From positions 78,726 to 142,725 of the forward strand of contig NZ_SNWE01000011.1 of the NCBI RefSeq assembly GCF_004362395.1: a stretch of 64,000 bases of DNA, written 5' to 3'. The notes beneath the pieces are model-generated. The model ran no database searches, was not told where the DNA came from, and worked only from the letters and a program-made list of their open reading frames with translations. The position numbers and the translations under genes were made by a program. Positions within the stretch are counted from its first letter, which is position 1, and each line of letters begins with the position of its first letter. This document shows positions 19,621-28,770 of this stretch, in pieces. Origin of the DNA: Salegentibacter sp. 24 (GTDB lineage: Bacteria > Bacteroidota > Bacteroidia > Flavobacteriales > Flavobacteriaceae).

Positions 19621-19905
19621 TTACTTTAATAGCTAAATTTTCTCTCAGGTTTATAAGGATTAACGTTAAAAAAACTGGTGACTTGTCTTCTGCTTCAGCG
19701 GTTTACTCCCACGCAAATTCTAATCATCTTTTTTTACAAATTTGTCAACTTTTTAATGTTGATAAATTTACAAGTATTTGATTTTAAGCTTATTAACAAT
19801 TTTTGTTTGATAACTTTTTTTAACAATATTTTAAATTCTTGCAGTTCTTTGTCTATATTTACAATCCGCTTGAAACTATTACTAATCCAAAAATCTAAAA
19901 ATAAT

Positions 19906-22461
19906 ATGGGTGTGAACACTACTACCGCCGCTCCTAAGACCTATAGCCAGGATGAGGCTTTTAAAGCTTCGATGGACTATTTTAAAGGAGATGATTTAGC
20001 CGCACGGGTGTGGGTAAATAAGTATGCACTAAAAGATTCCCAGGGAAATCTTTATGAGCTTACGCCAAATGATATGCACCACAGAATTGCAAAAGAAATT
20101 GCCCGTGTGGAGCAGCGCTACCCAAATCCTATGAGTGAAAATGAAGTTTTTGACCTTATTAAAGACTTTAAATATATCGTTCCTCAAGGGAGCCCGATGG
20201 CCGGTATTGGTAACCCCTATCAAATTGCTTCTCTCTCCAACTGTTTTGTTATCGGTAACGATGGCGATTCAGATTCTTATGGTGGGATTATGAAAATAGA
20301 CCAGGAACAGGTACAGCTTATGAAACGCCGCGGTGGTGTCGGTCATGATCTTTCTCATATTCGCCCCAAAGGTTCGGCAGTAAAGAACTCGGCCCTGACC
20401 TCTACTGGTATCGTTCCTTTTATGGAACGCTATTCTAACTCTACCAGAGAAGTAGCCCAGGATGGTCGTCGTGGTGCTCTTATGCTCTCAGTTTCTATAA
20501 ATCATCCTGATTCTGAAGATTTTATAGATGCTAAAATGGAGCAGGGAAAAGTAACAGGTGCGAATGTATCAGTGAGAATAGACGATGAATTTATGCGTTC
20601 GGTAAAAGAAGATCGCAGTTATGTTCAGAAATATCCAGTTTTTAGTGAGAACCCTAAGAAAACCAAGGAGATCCAAGCCAATAAACTTTGGAAAAAAATA
20701 GTCCATAATGCCTGGAAATCCGCAGAACCGGGAATTCTTTTCTGGGATACCGTAATCAACGAGTCAGTTCCGGATTGTTATGCCGACCTTGGTTATAAAA
20801 CGGTCTCTACCAATCCTTGTGGTGAGATTCCACTTTGCCCTTATGATTCATGTAGGTTACTGGCGATCAATTTATTTTCATATGTAGAAAATCCATTTAC
20901 TGAAAATGCTTCTTTCAATTTTGAACTTTTCAAGAAACATATCGCTGCGGCTCAGCGAATAATGGATGATATAATTGATCTTGAATTAGAGAAAATTGAT
21001 GCGATCCTGGGTAAAATAGAGGCTGATCCTGAAGGTTCTGAAATTAAAGGCGTTGAATATAATCTATGGAAGAATATTCAAACTAAAGCCAAAGAAGGTA
21101 GAAGAACCGGAATAGGCATTACTGCTGAAGGCGATATGCTTGCCGCTCTGGGTATAAAATATGGAAGTGACCAAGGGGTGGATTTTTCGGTAAAAATTCA
21201 TAAAGCTATTGCTTTGGAAGCTTACAGAGCTTCTGTTTATGCAGCCAAAGAAAGAGGTGCATTTAAAATATTTGATTCGGAAAGAGAAAAAGAAAATCCA
21301 TTTATTCTTCGCCTTAAAGAGGCCGATGAGAAATTGTATTACGATATGCTGGAATACGGTCGCCGTAATATTGCCCTACTTACCATTGCTCCCACAGGAA
21401 CCACCAGTTTAATGACACAAACCAGCTCTGGAATTGAACCGGTATTTATGCCAGTGTATAAACGAAGAAGAAAAGTTAATCCAAACGACAAGGATTCCCG
21501 TGTTGATTTTGTAGACGAGGTTGGTGATTCCTGGGAAGAATATGTAGTTTTCCACCATCGATTTAAAGAATGGATGAAGGTTAACGGCCACGAAATTACC
21601 GATGATTATTCGCAGGAAGAATTAGATAAACTCGTAAAAGCATCCCCATATTATAAGGCTACTTCAAACGATGTTGACTGGCTTAGTAAAGTTAGAATGC
21701 AGGGTGCTGTACAAAAATGGGTAGATCATTCTATAAGTGTTACCATAAACCTGCCAAACGATGCTACGGAGGAATTGGTTGGCCAGCTTTATTTAGAAGC
21801 ATGGCAGGCAGGATGTAAAGGTGTTACGGTATATCGCGATGGTTCTCGTTCCGGGGTTTTAATTTCTAATGAGGAGAAAAAAGAGGAGGCAGCTGATGAC
21901 CAGAACTCCCCTTTTCCAACGACAAGACCGGAAGTTTTACAGGCGGATGTAGTACGCTTCCAAAACAATAAGGATAAATGGATTGCATTTATTGGCTTAA
22001 TCGACGACAGGCCTTACGAGATCTTCACCGGTTTCGCAGATGATGAAGATGGTATTTTAATTCCACGCTGGGTGACTGAAGGCGCTATTATAAAAGCCCG
22101 AAATGAAGACGGGACTTCCCGTTACGATTTTCAGTACGAAAATAAACGAGGTTACAAAACCACCATTGAAGGCTTATCCCATAAGTTCAACCCGGAATAC
22201 TGGAATTATGCAAAACTGATCTCTACCACCCTTAGGCACGGGATGCCCATTGAAAAGGTAGTAGATTTAATAAATAGTCTGCAATTGGATAGTGAGTCTA
22301 TAAATACCTGGAAAAACGGAGTGGCCAGGGCGCTAAAACGCTTTATCGCCGATGGTACCGTTGCCAAAAAACAAAAATGCAGTAATTGTAACTCATCTAA
22401 TCTTATCTATCAGGAAGGCTGCCTTACCTGTCAGGATTGCGGCTCTTCCAAATGTGGATAG
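19906..22461 (+). CDS. nrdJ: Adenosylcobalamin-dependent (class II) ribonucleotide reductase
   Basis: Reduces ribonucleotides to deoxyribonucleotides with a radical made from adenosylcobalamin, without oxygen. I start at the ATG at 19906 (MGVNTTTAAP); an in-frame GTG at 19678 would add a hydrophobic, AT-rich, unlikely extension. The 851-residue product has SLSNCFV (substrate-site Cys), MKRRGGVGHDLS, NPCGEIPL (active-site Cys and Glu), APTGTTSL and a C-terminal redox tail with CSNCNSSN and CLTCQDCGSSKCG. It is self-contained, with no small subunit nearby. I saw no cobalamin-riboswitch signature upstream. TTAACGTTAA at 19660-19669 is a palindrome in its leader region. Confidence 0.93.
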   Translation: MGVNTTTAAPKTYSQDEAFKASMDYFKGDDLAARVWVNKYALKDSQGNLYELTPNDMHHRIAKEIARVEQRYPNPMSENEVFDLIKDFKYIVPQGSPMAGIGNPYQIASLSNCFVIGNDGDSDSYGGIMKIDQEQVQLMKRRGGVGHDLSHIRPKGSAVKNSALTSTGIVPFMERYSNSTREVAQDGRRGALMLSVSINHPDSEDFIDAKMEQGKVTGANVSVRIDDEFMRSVKEDRSYVQKYPVFSENPKKTKEIQANKLWKKIVHNAWKSAEPGILFWDTVINESVPDCYADLGYKTVSTNPCGEIPLCPYDSCRLLAINLFSYVENPFTENASFNFELFKKHIAAAQRIMDDIIDLELEKIDAILGKIEADPEGSEIKGVEYNLWKNIQTKAKEGRRTGIGITAEGDMLAALGIKYGSDQGVDFSVKIHKAIALEAYRASVYAAKERGAFKIFDSEREKENPFILRLKEADEKLYYDMLEYGRRNIALLTIAPTGTTSLMTQTSSGIEPVFMPVYKRRRKVNPNDKDSRVDFVDEVGDSWEEYVVFHHRFKEWMKVNGHEITDDYSQEELDKLVKASPYYKATSNDVDWLSKVRMQGAVQKWVDHSISVTINLPNDATEELVGQLYLEAWQAGCKGVTVYRDGSRSGVLISNEEKKEEAADDQNSPFPTTRPEVLQADVVRFQNNKDKWIAFIGLIDDRPYEIFTGFADDEDGILIPRWVTEGAIIKARNEDGTSRYDFQYENKRGYKTTIEGLSHKFNPEYWNYAKLISTTLRHGMPIEKVVDLINSLQLDSESINTWKNGVARALKRFIADGTVAKKQKCSNCNSSNLIYQEGCLTCQDCGSSKCG

Positions 22462-22480
22462 CATAGCCCTTAGTAGATTA

Positions 22481-22522
22481 AACAAAAAGGTCTTTCGGAA
22501 TAACCCCGAGAGACCTTTTTGT
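22481..22522. terminator. Bidirectional terminator between nrdJ and the GH5-type gene
   Basis: AACAAAAAGGTCTTTCGG pairs with CCCCGAGAGACCTTTTTGTT across a short loop with minor mismatches. A runs on one side and T runs on the other make it work in both directions. It lies between two convergent genes. Confidence 0.85.
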
Positions 22523-22543
22523 TTTTAGAAAAGCCTGAATTTA

Positions 22544-25111
22544 TTATTTCAAGCTTACCGAAATAATCCCAACGCCATGGGAATCATCCAATGCTTTGTC
22601 CTTAATGCCAGGACCTATTGAAAATTGTAAGGCTTCCGCATTTTCGATCTTAAAATCACCATTATAGGAATGTTCAAAATAATAAGGCAAAAACGAAGGA
22701 TAAGGTCTTGGCAGGCTCACGGTTTTAACCAGTTTTAATGTAGAAAGGTCAATCTCATATGTTTCTAATTCAGAACTTAGCTCTATTGAAGTTCCAAAAG
22801 CTGCACCGTTTTCCATTACAAAAGCAAGCTGCAATTTATCCGTGTTTTCAGAAAGCGCCCTGGCTTTAATGATCACCTTATCTTTAGCACCTAATGCTGC
22901 TCTGCGCCCTTTAATTTTTCTGCTGAAATTGTATCTAAAAGAATAATCATAAATAGGGGTTGCTTTTGGGTTCTCTTCATCTTTTTCAAAGAGTTGCTCC
23001 ACACGCACCTGGTATTCTGCCTCCCCAGGTTTACTGGTTGGTACGAGTTTATTATTCGGGCTCCATTTCCCAACGACATAATCCTGATCCTGTGAAGCAT
23101 TAAAGAGATAAAGTGGTTTTTCTTTTTTGACCACCGCAGTGGTATACCGCTGATCAGAATAAAAATCCCAGGCTGCGGGGCTTCCTGAAACCTGTCCAGG
23201 AAAAGTTTCCTTACCATCCTCTGTAGTCACGATTAATCTATATTCCAAAAATCCATTATTCAAAAGATTATCTGGAACCTGGGCTGAATAATTATAGGCG
23301 CTGGTATTTTTTAGTTCCACCGTTTCATAGATATTCCCATTTTGAAACCAGGCCTCCACTTCTTCTATTTTCTTATCTGAAATAATTTCTGCAGTAATTT
23401 CTGCCGGGGTATTTTCTGAAAGCTCATATAAAGGTTCGTGCAATACAAAGGTTTTAAAAACTGTGGTTTGGGGTGCGGTAAACTCAGTTAATCCAAATCT
23501 TAAATCCAGGTCTGAATTTTTATCAAATTCTACCCCTTTGTTTTTTAAAAGATATGTTCCGGGTCGAATTTTAAAAGATCTCCCATCAATTTCAGGAGTA
23601 AAGGTATTTCCCTCATTTAATGCTTCCAGGCTGAAGCTATCAGCTAAACCGGGAAGCTTTAATTTCATCTCCCATGTTTTCCAGTTAATTATTCCTATGG
23701 TTTTCTCCAGGCTATTACTTCCAAAGGGATTATCTACCACAACAGCATCAGGCATTACTTCTAAACGCCAAACGCCCTTGGTTAATTTGTCCAGAAAATA
23801 GGCCCCTTTTCCTTCATATTCCACTACTTCAGAGTTTCCGAAACCAGCAATTTGTTTAAGATTTTTCAAGGATTTAGGCTGAATTTCATTAGGATTGGTG
23901 TAAATAAATTTCTCTTTGGAATTTAAAACGGCCAGGTCATTTTTGTAATCAATCTTAAAATTCTGAAATTCCAGGTTTTCAGGATAAACTCCGAAATCAC
24001 TGTTTATGGGAACACGATGAAATACCTCCCCGGCAATCATTAAACCTAGGGCTTTCTGTGGTGTATAGGCCAGGTTCATATAATGGGTATTATATTCTGT
24101 ATTCCAGGGCGCTAAATAAGTAGGGTCGTAAGCAAAATGAGTACCTATTTGGATTCCCGCCTCCCTAAAACTTCTGGCCATGGCGGGATAAATATAAGAT
24201 TTCATTACATCTGCCGCGTCAAATTCATAAACCAGTTTTGCTGCATTATTTTCTTCAATGACCTCATTAAAGGGAATATGATAATCATTTACATTTGGTA
24301 AAAGGTTGCCTTCAAGTTCTTTCTGAAAGCCAAGTCCGGTTGGATACCATTGAAAAGTCCCCCCATCGATACCTGCATCAAAATAAGATTCGGCCAAATC
24401 AATACTATGGCTGACATTATAGAAAATAGGTTTATCAGCACCTGTACTTTTCATAGCCGAAACCATTTTTTCTATAAACTCCTGAACTGTTTCGGGTTTC
24501 CCCTTGTGGTGAGGCTCATTACTAATTTCAAAGGCGATCAGATTTGGCTCGTTCTTATAAGCTACCCCGGTATAAGGATTGACGTGGTTTAAGAATTGTT
24601 TCAAATAATTCTGCTGGGCTTTTATAGCACCGGGCTCAACAAGGCTTCCTGCTTTTCCATATTTGTTGGAGAATCCCGGAGTATCCTTATCGGGTTCTGG
24701 CCAACCATTTCCCCAATAAGCAATGGGTGTTATCACAAAATTTATATTGCGCTCCTTGAGCTTCTTCAATAAATAATCGAAGGTTTCCAAGTGATCATTT
24801 TCCAGAAGATTTCCTTGTTCATCGCTAATTTCAGTATCCCAAACGTGAATTCGGTAAAGATCGAAACCAAGACGAGTAAAATGATATACATCATTATCTA
24901 TGGCTTGCTTTAAATCTACATCTAATTGCTGTCCGCTCCGATAAGCATGTGCAAAAGGCACCGAATAATTCACCCCAAAACCTTTCACCTCCTTATCATT
25001 ATGGCCCCAGCGCATTAAACCTTCATCATCGACATAGACATTTTCTTTTTCCTGTGAGAACCCAAAAATACTTAGCAGGCCAATGATGAAACCTAAAAAA
25101 ATCTTATTCAT
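22544..25111 (-). CDS. Secreted GH5-type (clan GH-A) glycoside hydrolase with C-terminal beta domains
   Basis: 855 residues with a signal peptide (about 1-19). An N-terminal (beta/alpha)8 domain (about 30-370) has a typical clan GH-A acid/base motif, FEISNEPHH (Glu about 203). A later strand-end Glu in LVYEFDAADV (about 298) is the candidate nucleophile. About 480 further residues look like beta-sandwich domains, possibly carbohydrate-binding. The substrate is not evident; cellulase- or mannanase-like members of GH5 are the nearest type. It follows the isomerase-like gene by 9 bp, so they form an operon. The adjacent Nudix-type regulator may control both, which is inference. Confidence 0.75.
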   Translation of the reverse strand: MNKIFLGFIIGLLSIFGFSQEKENVYVDDEGLMRWGHNDKEVKGFGVNYSVPFAHAYRSGQQLDVDLKQAIDNDVYHFTRLGFDLYRIHVWDTEISDEQGNLLENDHLETFDYLLKKLKERNINFVITPIAYWGNGWPEPDKDTPGFSNKYGKAGSLVEPGAIKAQQNYLKQFLNHVNPYTGVAYKNEPNLIAFEISNEPHHKGKPETVQEFIEKMVSAMKSTGADKPIFYNVSHSIDLAESYFDAGIDGGTFQWYPTGLGFQKELEGNLLPNVNDYHIPFNEVIEENNAAKLVYEFDAADVMKSYIYPAMARSFREAGIQIGTHFAYDPTYLAPWNTEYNTHYMNLAYTPQKALGLMIAGEVFHRVPINSDFGVYPENLEFQNFKIDYKNDLAVLNSKEKFIYTNPNEIQPKSLKNLKQIAGFGNSEVVEYEGKGAYFLDKLTKGVWRLEVMPDAVVVDNPFGSNSLEKTIGIINWKTWEMKLKLPGLADSFSLEALNEGNTFTPEIDGRSFKIRPGTYLLKNKGVEFDKNSDLDLRFGLTEFTAPQTTVFKTFVLHEPLYELSENTPAEITAEIISDKKIEEVEAWFQNGNIYETVELKNTSAYNYSAQVPDNLLNNGFLEYRLIVTTEDGKETFPGQVSGSPAAWDFYSDQRYTTAVVKKEKPLYLFNASQDQDYVVGKWSPNNKLVPTSKPGEAEYQVRVEQLFEKDEENPKATPIYDYSFRYNFSRKIKGRRAALGAKDKVIIKARALSENTDKLQLAFVMENGAAFGTSIELSSELETYEIDLSTLKLVKTVSLPRPYPSFLPYYFEHSYNGDFKIENAEALQFSIGPGIKDKALDDSHGVGIISVSLK

Positions 25112-25120
25112 AAATAAATT

Positions 25121-26017
25121 TTAAACATCACAAATTTCAAAAGCCCTTTTCAGAGATTCCAACTCATCGGGATTGGTAGGGATAAATTCCTGTGCGACGA
25201 ATCCATCAAAACCGGTTTCTTCGATCGCCCTCATAATTGCAGGATAGAATAATTCCTGAGACTCATCTATTTCATGCCTTCCTGGAACTCCTGCTGTATG
25301 GTAATGATTTATATGTTTATGGTGCTTTTTAATGGTCGCGATAATATCACCTTCCATCACTTGCATATGATAAATATCGTAGAGTAATTTAAAGTTTTCC
25401 TCCCCCATCTCTTCGGCCAGAGAAACGCCCCACTCGGTATGATCAGCCATATAATCTGGATGGTTCACTTTACTGTTGAGCAATTCCATAACCAGGTTCA
25501 CATTTTTCCTTTGGGCATATTTAAGCAGAGGTTTTAAACCTTTCGAACAATTCTTGATTCCTGTCTGCTCATCCATCCCTCGGCGATTTCCTGAGAAGAC
25601 GATAACATTTTTAATATTATGCTCTGAGGCCTTATCAATTAACCCCCTGTATTTTTCCTGAAGATTTTTGTGGTTTTTAGGATCATTAAAACCGTGTTCT
25701 ATATTGGCAAAGTCATCTGTAGCCATAGAACAGACTAATCCATGTTTTTCCACGGTATTCCATTCCGAAGGTTTTAAAAGATCAATGGCCTGAATTCCCA
25801 TAGCTGCGCATTTTTGAGCAAATTCATCTAAAGGAATATCCTGGAAACACCACCTGCAAACCGAATGATTAATATTATTTTTTTGACTCTTTGGCAAGGT
25901 ATTATTTTCGATGTAGTTTATAGCAGCAAAAGAAGACGCTACCCCACCCAGGCTCAAAATTCCGGAACCTATGGCTATACTTTTTAATGCATTACGCCTA
26001 GAAAATTTTGTTTTCAT
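25121..26017 (-). CDS. Exported sugar-phosphate isomerase/epimerase-like TIM-barrel protein
   Basis: Xylose-isomerase-like TIM barrel, nearest to hydroxypyruvate isomerase-type proteins. I start at 26017 (MKTKFSRRNALKS), which gives a twin-arginine-type signal followed by a hydrophobic stretch; the longer reading from 26059 would bury it. The mature domain has VCRWCFQDIPLDEF, metal-site-like Glu in MELLNSKVNHPDY, DIYHMQ, HYHTAGVPGRHE and QEFIP. These residues suit a divalent-metal isomerase. Length is 298 residues. It is co-transcribed with the GH5-type gene, so it may act on a product of that enzyme in the periplasm. Confidence 0.75.
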   Translation of the reverse strand: MKTKFSRRNALKSIAIGSGILSLGGVASSFAAINYIENNTLPKSQKNNINHSVCRWCFQDIPLDEFAQKCAAMGIQAIDLLKPSEWNTVEKHGLVCSMATDDFANIEHGFNDPKNHKNLQEKYRGLIDKASEHNIKNVIVFSGNRRGMDEQTGIKNCSKGLKPLLKYAQRKNVNLVMELLNSKVNHPDYMADHTEWGVSLAEEMGEENFKLLYDIYHMQVMEGDIIATIKKHHKHINHYHTAGVPGRHEIDESQELFYPAIMRAIEETGFDGFVAQEFIPTNPDELESLKRAFEICDV

Positions 26018-26057
26018 ATCATTTGGTTTTAAGTTGGTTTTTATAATGTGAAGGATC

Positions 26058-26092
26058 AAAAAATAGTAAAGCTGAAGTCAATACTATTTTTT
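26058..26092 (-). promoter_or_regulatory. 11-bp inverted repeat upstream of the isomerase-GH5 operon
   Basis: AAAAAATAGTA and TACTATTTTTT form a perfect 11-bp repeat with a 13-base gap, ending 41 bp before the isomerase start codon. It could be a weak terminator for the Nudix-type gene upstream or a regulator site or leader hairpin of the operon. The A/T-rich stem argues against a strong terminator. Confidence 0.45.
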
Positions 26093-26247
26093 CTCCCTTA
26101 ACTGGCCAAAAATTTCAATAAAAATTAAGGAGCTCTCCAGCCCAAATAATCATAAACGTAAATCTTACAATTATTTTTCAGAAAACAAATTTATTACTAA
26201 GAATTCTTTAATTTTTTCTTAACATTATACGCAATGCTAAGAACGAT

Positions 26248-26952
26248 TTAAGCTATTTCAAAGTTATAGCCAGATTCCAGAAGTTTTTTATAATTTTTAT
26301 AATCAAACTTATAGAGAAACGCGCCTCTGCGGGAAGAAGACTTATCCTTTTTGTCCAGCTTGATGAGCACATTAAGCGAAAGCACTTTTTTTCTAAAGTT
26401 TCTGGCATCCAGCTCTTTTTGATAAATAGCCTCATAAAGCTGCTGGAGTTGCGGAATAGTAAAATTTTCAGGAAGTAATTCAAATCCGATCGGTTTGTAC
26501 CTTGCTTTGCGCTTTAAGCGCTCCAGGGCATCCTTAACCATCTGGTCGTGATCCAGTACCAAATCCGGCACTTTATCTATCTCATACCAGTGAGCTCCGT
26601 GTTTTTCCACGAGTTCCTTATCATATTCATCTAACCTGATCAGCGCATACTGACCAATGGAAATTGAACGATATCCGGGATCTCTTTCCGCCTTGCCATA
26701 GCTTTTCAGTTCCTCCATAAACACGTTATCCAGGCCAGTGATTTCTTTAAGTACGCGTTTAGCGGCCTGGTCTACATCTTCATTTAATTTCACAAAACTC
26801 CCAATTAAAGACCAGGCATTCTTAAGAGGCTCTACCCTTCTTTTGAAGATTAAAAGTTTCAATTTACCATCATCAAAACCAAAAATAATACAGTCGGTAG
26901 CGACGTACATTTTATCGTTCTGTTCATAATAATCTGAAATATATTCAGGCAT
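26248..26952 (-). CDS. Nudix-domain transcriptional regulator (NrtR/AraR-like)
   Basis: 234 residues: an N-terminal Nudix fold (about 15-150) and a C-terminal winged-helix region (about 155-234; PENFTIPQLQQLYEAIYQ, RNFRKKVL). In the Nudix box the catalytic REUXEE core reads RVLKEI, so one of the metal-binding Glu positions is lost. This fits a sugar-sensing regulator rather than a hydrolase. Bacteroidetes have Nudix-type regulators of sugar genes such as AraR. Its neighbours are an SSS symporter, GalM and, downstream, the isomerase-GH5 pair, so these are its likely targets. The effector is unknown. Confidence 0.85.
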   Translation of the reverse strand: MPEYISDYYEQNDKMYVATDCIIFGFDDGKLKLLIFKRRVEPLKNAWSLIGSFVKLNEDVDQAAKRVLKEITGLDNVFMEELKSYGKAERDPGYRSISIGQYALIRLDEYDKELVEKHGAHWYEIDKVPDLVLDHDQMVKDALERLKRKARYKPIGFELLPENFTIPQLQQLYEAIYQKELDARNFRKKVLSLNVLIKLDKKDKSSSRRGAFLYKFDYKNYKKLLESGYNFEIA

Positions 26953-27111
26953 AAAAGATTTGAGATTTCAGGATAAAAATAATTAAAAGTAAAAACTAGC
27001 AAAAAACCTAATGCTTAAAGCTCTGCAAAATACTTTTTCATAAACAAACCAGGCTTTTTAAAGGATTAGCTTTATTTCTGCACTCGTTTTTACTATAGCT
27101 ATTCAGAACAT

Positions 27112-28701
27112 TTACTGGGCGAAATAGATATAAATAAAAATTACCAGCCCTACAATAGCCACCCCGACCGGTTTCACCAGCTTCCATGGCTGGATATCCA
27201 CCTGTCTGGTATAATCCAGAACAAAAGGCTTAATTCTAGGCTTCCACTGCCCTATTAAGAGCATAATTATAACGTTCAGTACAAATAAAATAGCCATCAC
27301 GTGAAGGTAATGAGGTAAGGAATCCTCTCCTACGACAAAATATTTAAGCACTAAATAAATTAAATAGAAACCAACTCCACTAAAAATAGCAACCTTAGCG
27401 GCAATGGCGGGAATTCTTTTGGTTAGATAGCCCATAATAACGATGGTCAGAATAGGGATACTGTAACTACCGTTTACTTCCTGCAAATAACCAAAAAGTC
27501 CCTGTGGAGCATTGGCAATAAATGGTGCAATAAGCATAGCTCCAACGGCCAGGAATATGCCAAATCGCTTTCCTTGTTTTACAACCTGTGCTTCACTGGC
27601 CTCACTATTGAAATATTGTTTATAAATATCGATTCCGAAAAGGGTAACTGAACTATTCAATGCGGAATTAAAAGAACTTAAAATCGCACCGAATAGTACA
27701 GCGGCGAAAAATCCGGTAAGTACCGGTGGAAGAACTGCGTTAACCAAGGCGGGATAGGCCTGATCCGCATTTTCCAAATCCCCCTGGAACATATGCCAGG
27801 CAATAATACCGGGTAGCACCACTATAATGGGACCCAGAATTTTTATAAATGCTGCCAGCATTAAGCCTTTCTGACCCTCTCGGAGGTTTTTAGCAGCTAA
27901 AGCACGCTGAATAATCGCCTGATTGGTTCCCCAATAAAATAATTGTACAAGCATCATCCCTGTAAAAATGGTTGAGAAGGGGACCGAAGCCTCGGGGCCA
28001 CCTATGGAATTAAATTTTTCTGGATGCGCATCAACCAGGGTTTCCAAACCACTAATAATCCCCCCATCTCCAATGGCCATAAGTCCGAAAATCGGAATTA
28101 GCAAACCTCCCACAAGCAAACCAATTGCATTTATGGTATCTGAAACTGCTACAGCTTTTAAGCCTCCAAAAATGGCATAAATGGAACCGATGATTCCAAT
28201 TCCCCATACGGTAAGCCATAAGGCAGTGGTACTACTCACCCCTAACATTTCAGGGATTTCGAACATAGTACTAATGGCCAGTGCCCCGGAGTATAATACG
28301 ATGGGCAAGAAAATAATCATATAACCCGAGAGAAATAGTGCGGAAACAAGGGTTTTGGTTCCTTTATCGAATCGCTTTTCTAAAAATTGCGGTACGGTGG
28401 TTAAACCACCTTTTAAATATCTTGGTAATAAATATAAGGCAGTGATCACTATGGCAATTGCCGCAAGGGTCTCCCAGGCCATTACTAAAATTCCCTCGCT
28501 ATAAGCCTGGCCATTTAAACCTACGATTTGTTCTGTGGATAAGTTAGTAAGCAATACCGACCCGGCAATTACACCCGCGGTAAGGCTTCTTCCACCTAAG
28601 AAATATCCATCACTTGTACTTTCATCAGTTTTTCGAGTAGCCAAATAGGCAATTATCCCCACTAAAAGCGTAAATCCTACAAATGATATTATACCAACCA
28701 T
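27112..28701 (-). CDS. Sodium/solute symporter family (SSS) sugar transporter
   Basis: 529 residues with about 14 membrane helices. The start (FVGFTLLVGIIAYLATRK, then SDGYFLGGRSLT) and the motif GGLKAVAVSDTIN are standard for the SSS (SLC5) family, close to SGLT-like sodium/galactose or glucose symporters. The inverted-repeat core and GTNQAIIQRALAAK are present. It lies downstream of galM in the same direction, supporting a hexose or aldose substrate. The next gene is the Nudix-type regulator. Confidence 0.88.
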   Translation of the reverse strand: MVGIISFVGFTLLVGIIAYLATRKTDESTSDGYFLGGRSLTAGVIAGSVLLTNLSTEQIVGLNGQAYSEGILVMAWETLAAIAIVITALYLLPRYLKGGLTTVPQFLEKRFDKGTKTLVSALFLSGYMIIFLPIVLYSGALAISTMFEIPEMLGVSSTTALWLTVWGIGIIGSIYAIFGGLKAVAVSDTINAIGLLVGGLLIPIFGLMAIGDGGIISGLETLVDAHPEKFNSIGGPEASVPFSTIFTGMMLVQLFYWGTNQAIIQRALAAKNLREGQKGLMLAAFIKILGPIIVVLPGIIAWHMFQGDLENADQAYPALVNAVLPPVLTGFFAAVLFGAILSSFNSALNSSVTLFGIDIYKQYFNSEASEAQVVKQGKRFGIFLAVGAMLIAPFIANAPQGLFGYLQEVNGSYSIPILTIVIMGYLTKRIPAIAAKVAIFSGVGFYLIYLVLKYFVVGEDSLPHYLHVMAILFVLNVIIMLLIGQWKPRIKPFVLDYTRQVDIQPWKLVKPVGVAIVGLVIFIYIYFAQ

Positions 28702-28770
28702 AACTTATTAAAAAATTTTGTTAAATATAAAATTTAAATCGAAACTTAGCCCCTTTAGCCGGTAATTTTC

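Noticed and set aside
19678..19905. Longer nrdJ frame from a GTG at 19678
   Set aside because: The extension is AT-rich and hydrophobic (LIIFFYKFVNFLMLINL) and unlike RNR; the ATG at 19906 fits.
22544..26017. Treating the GH5-type gene as part of the starch locus
   Set aside because: Catalytic motifs are clan GH-A (beta-glycan type), not GH13, and a terminator and nrdJ lie between.
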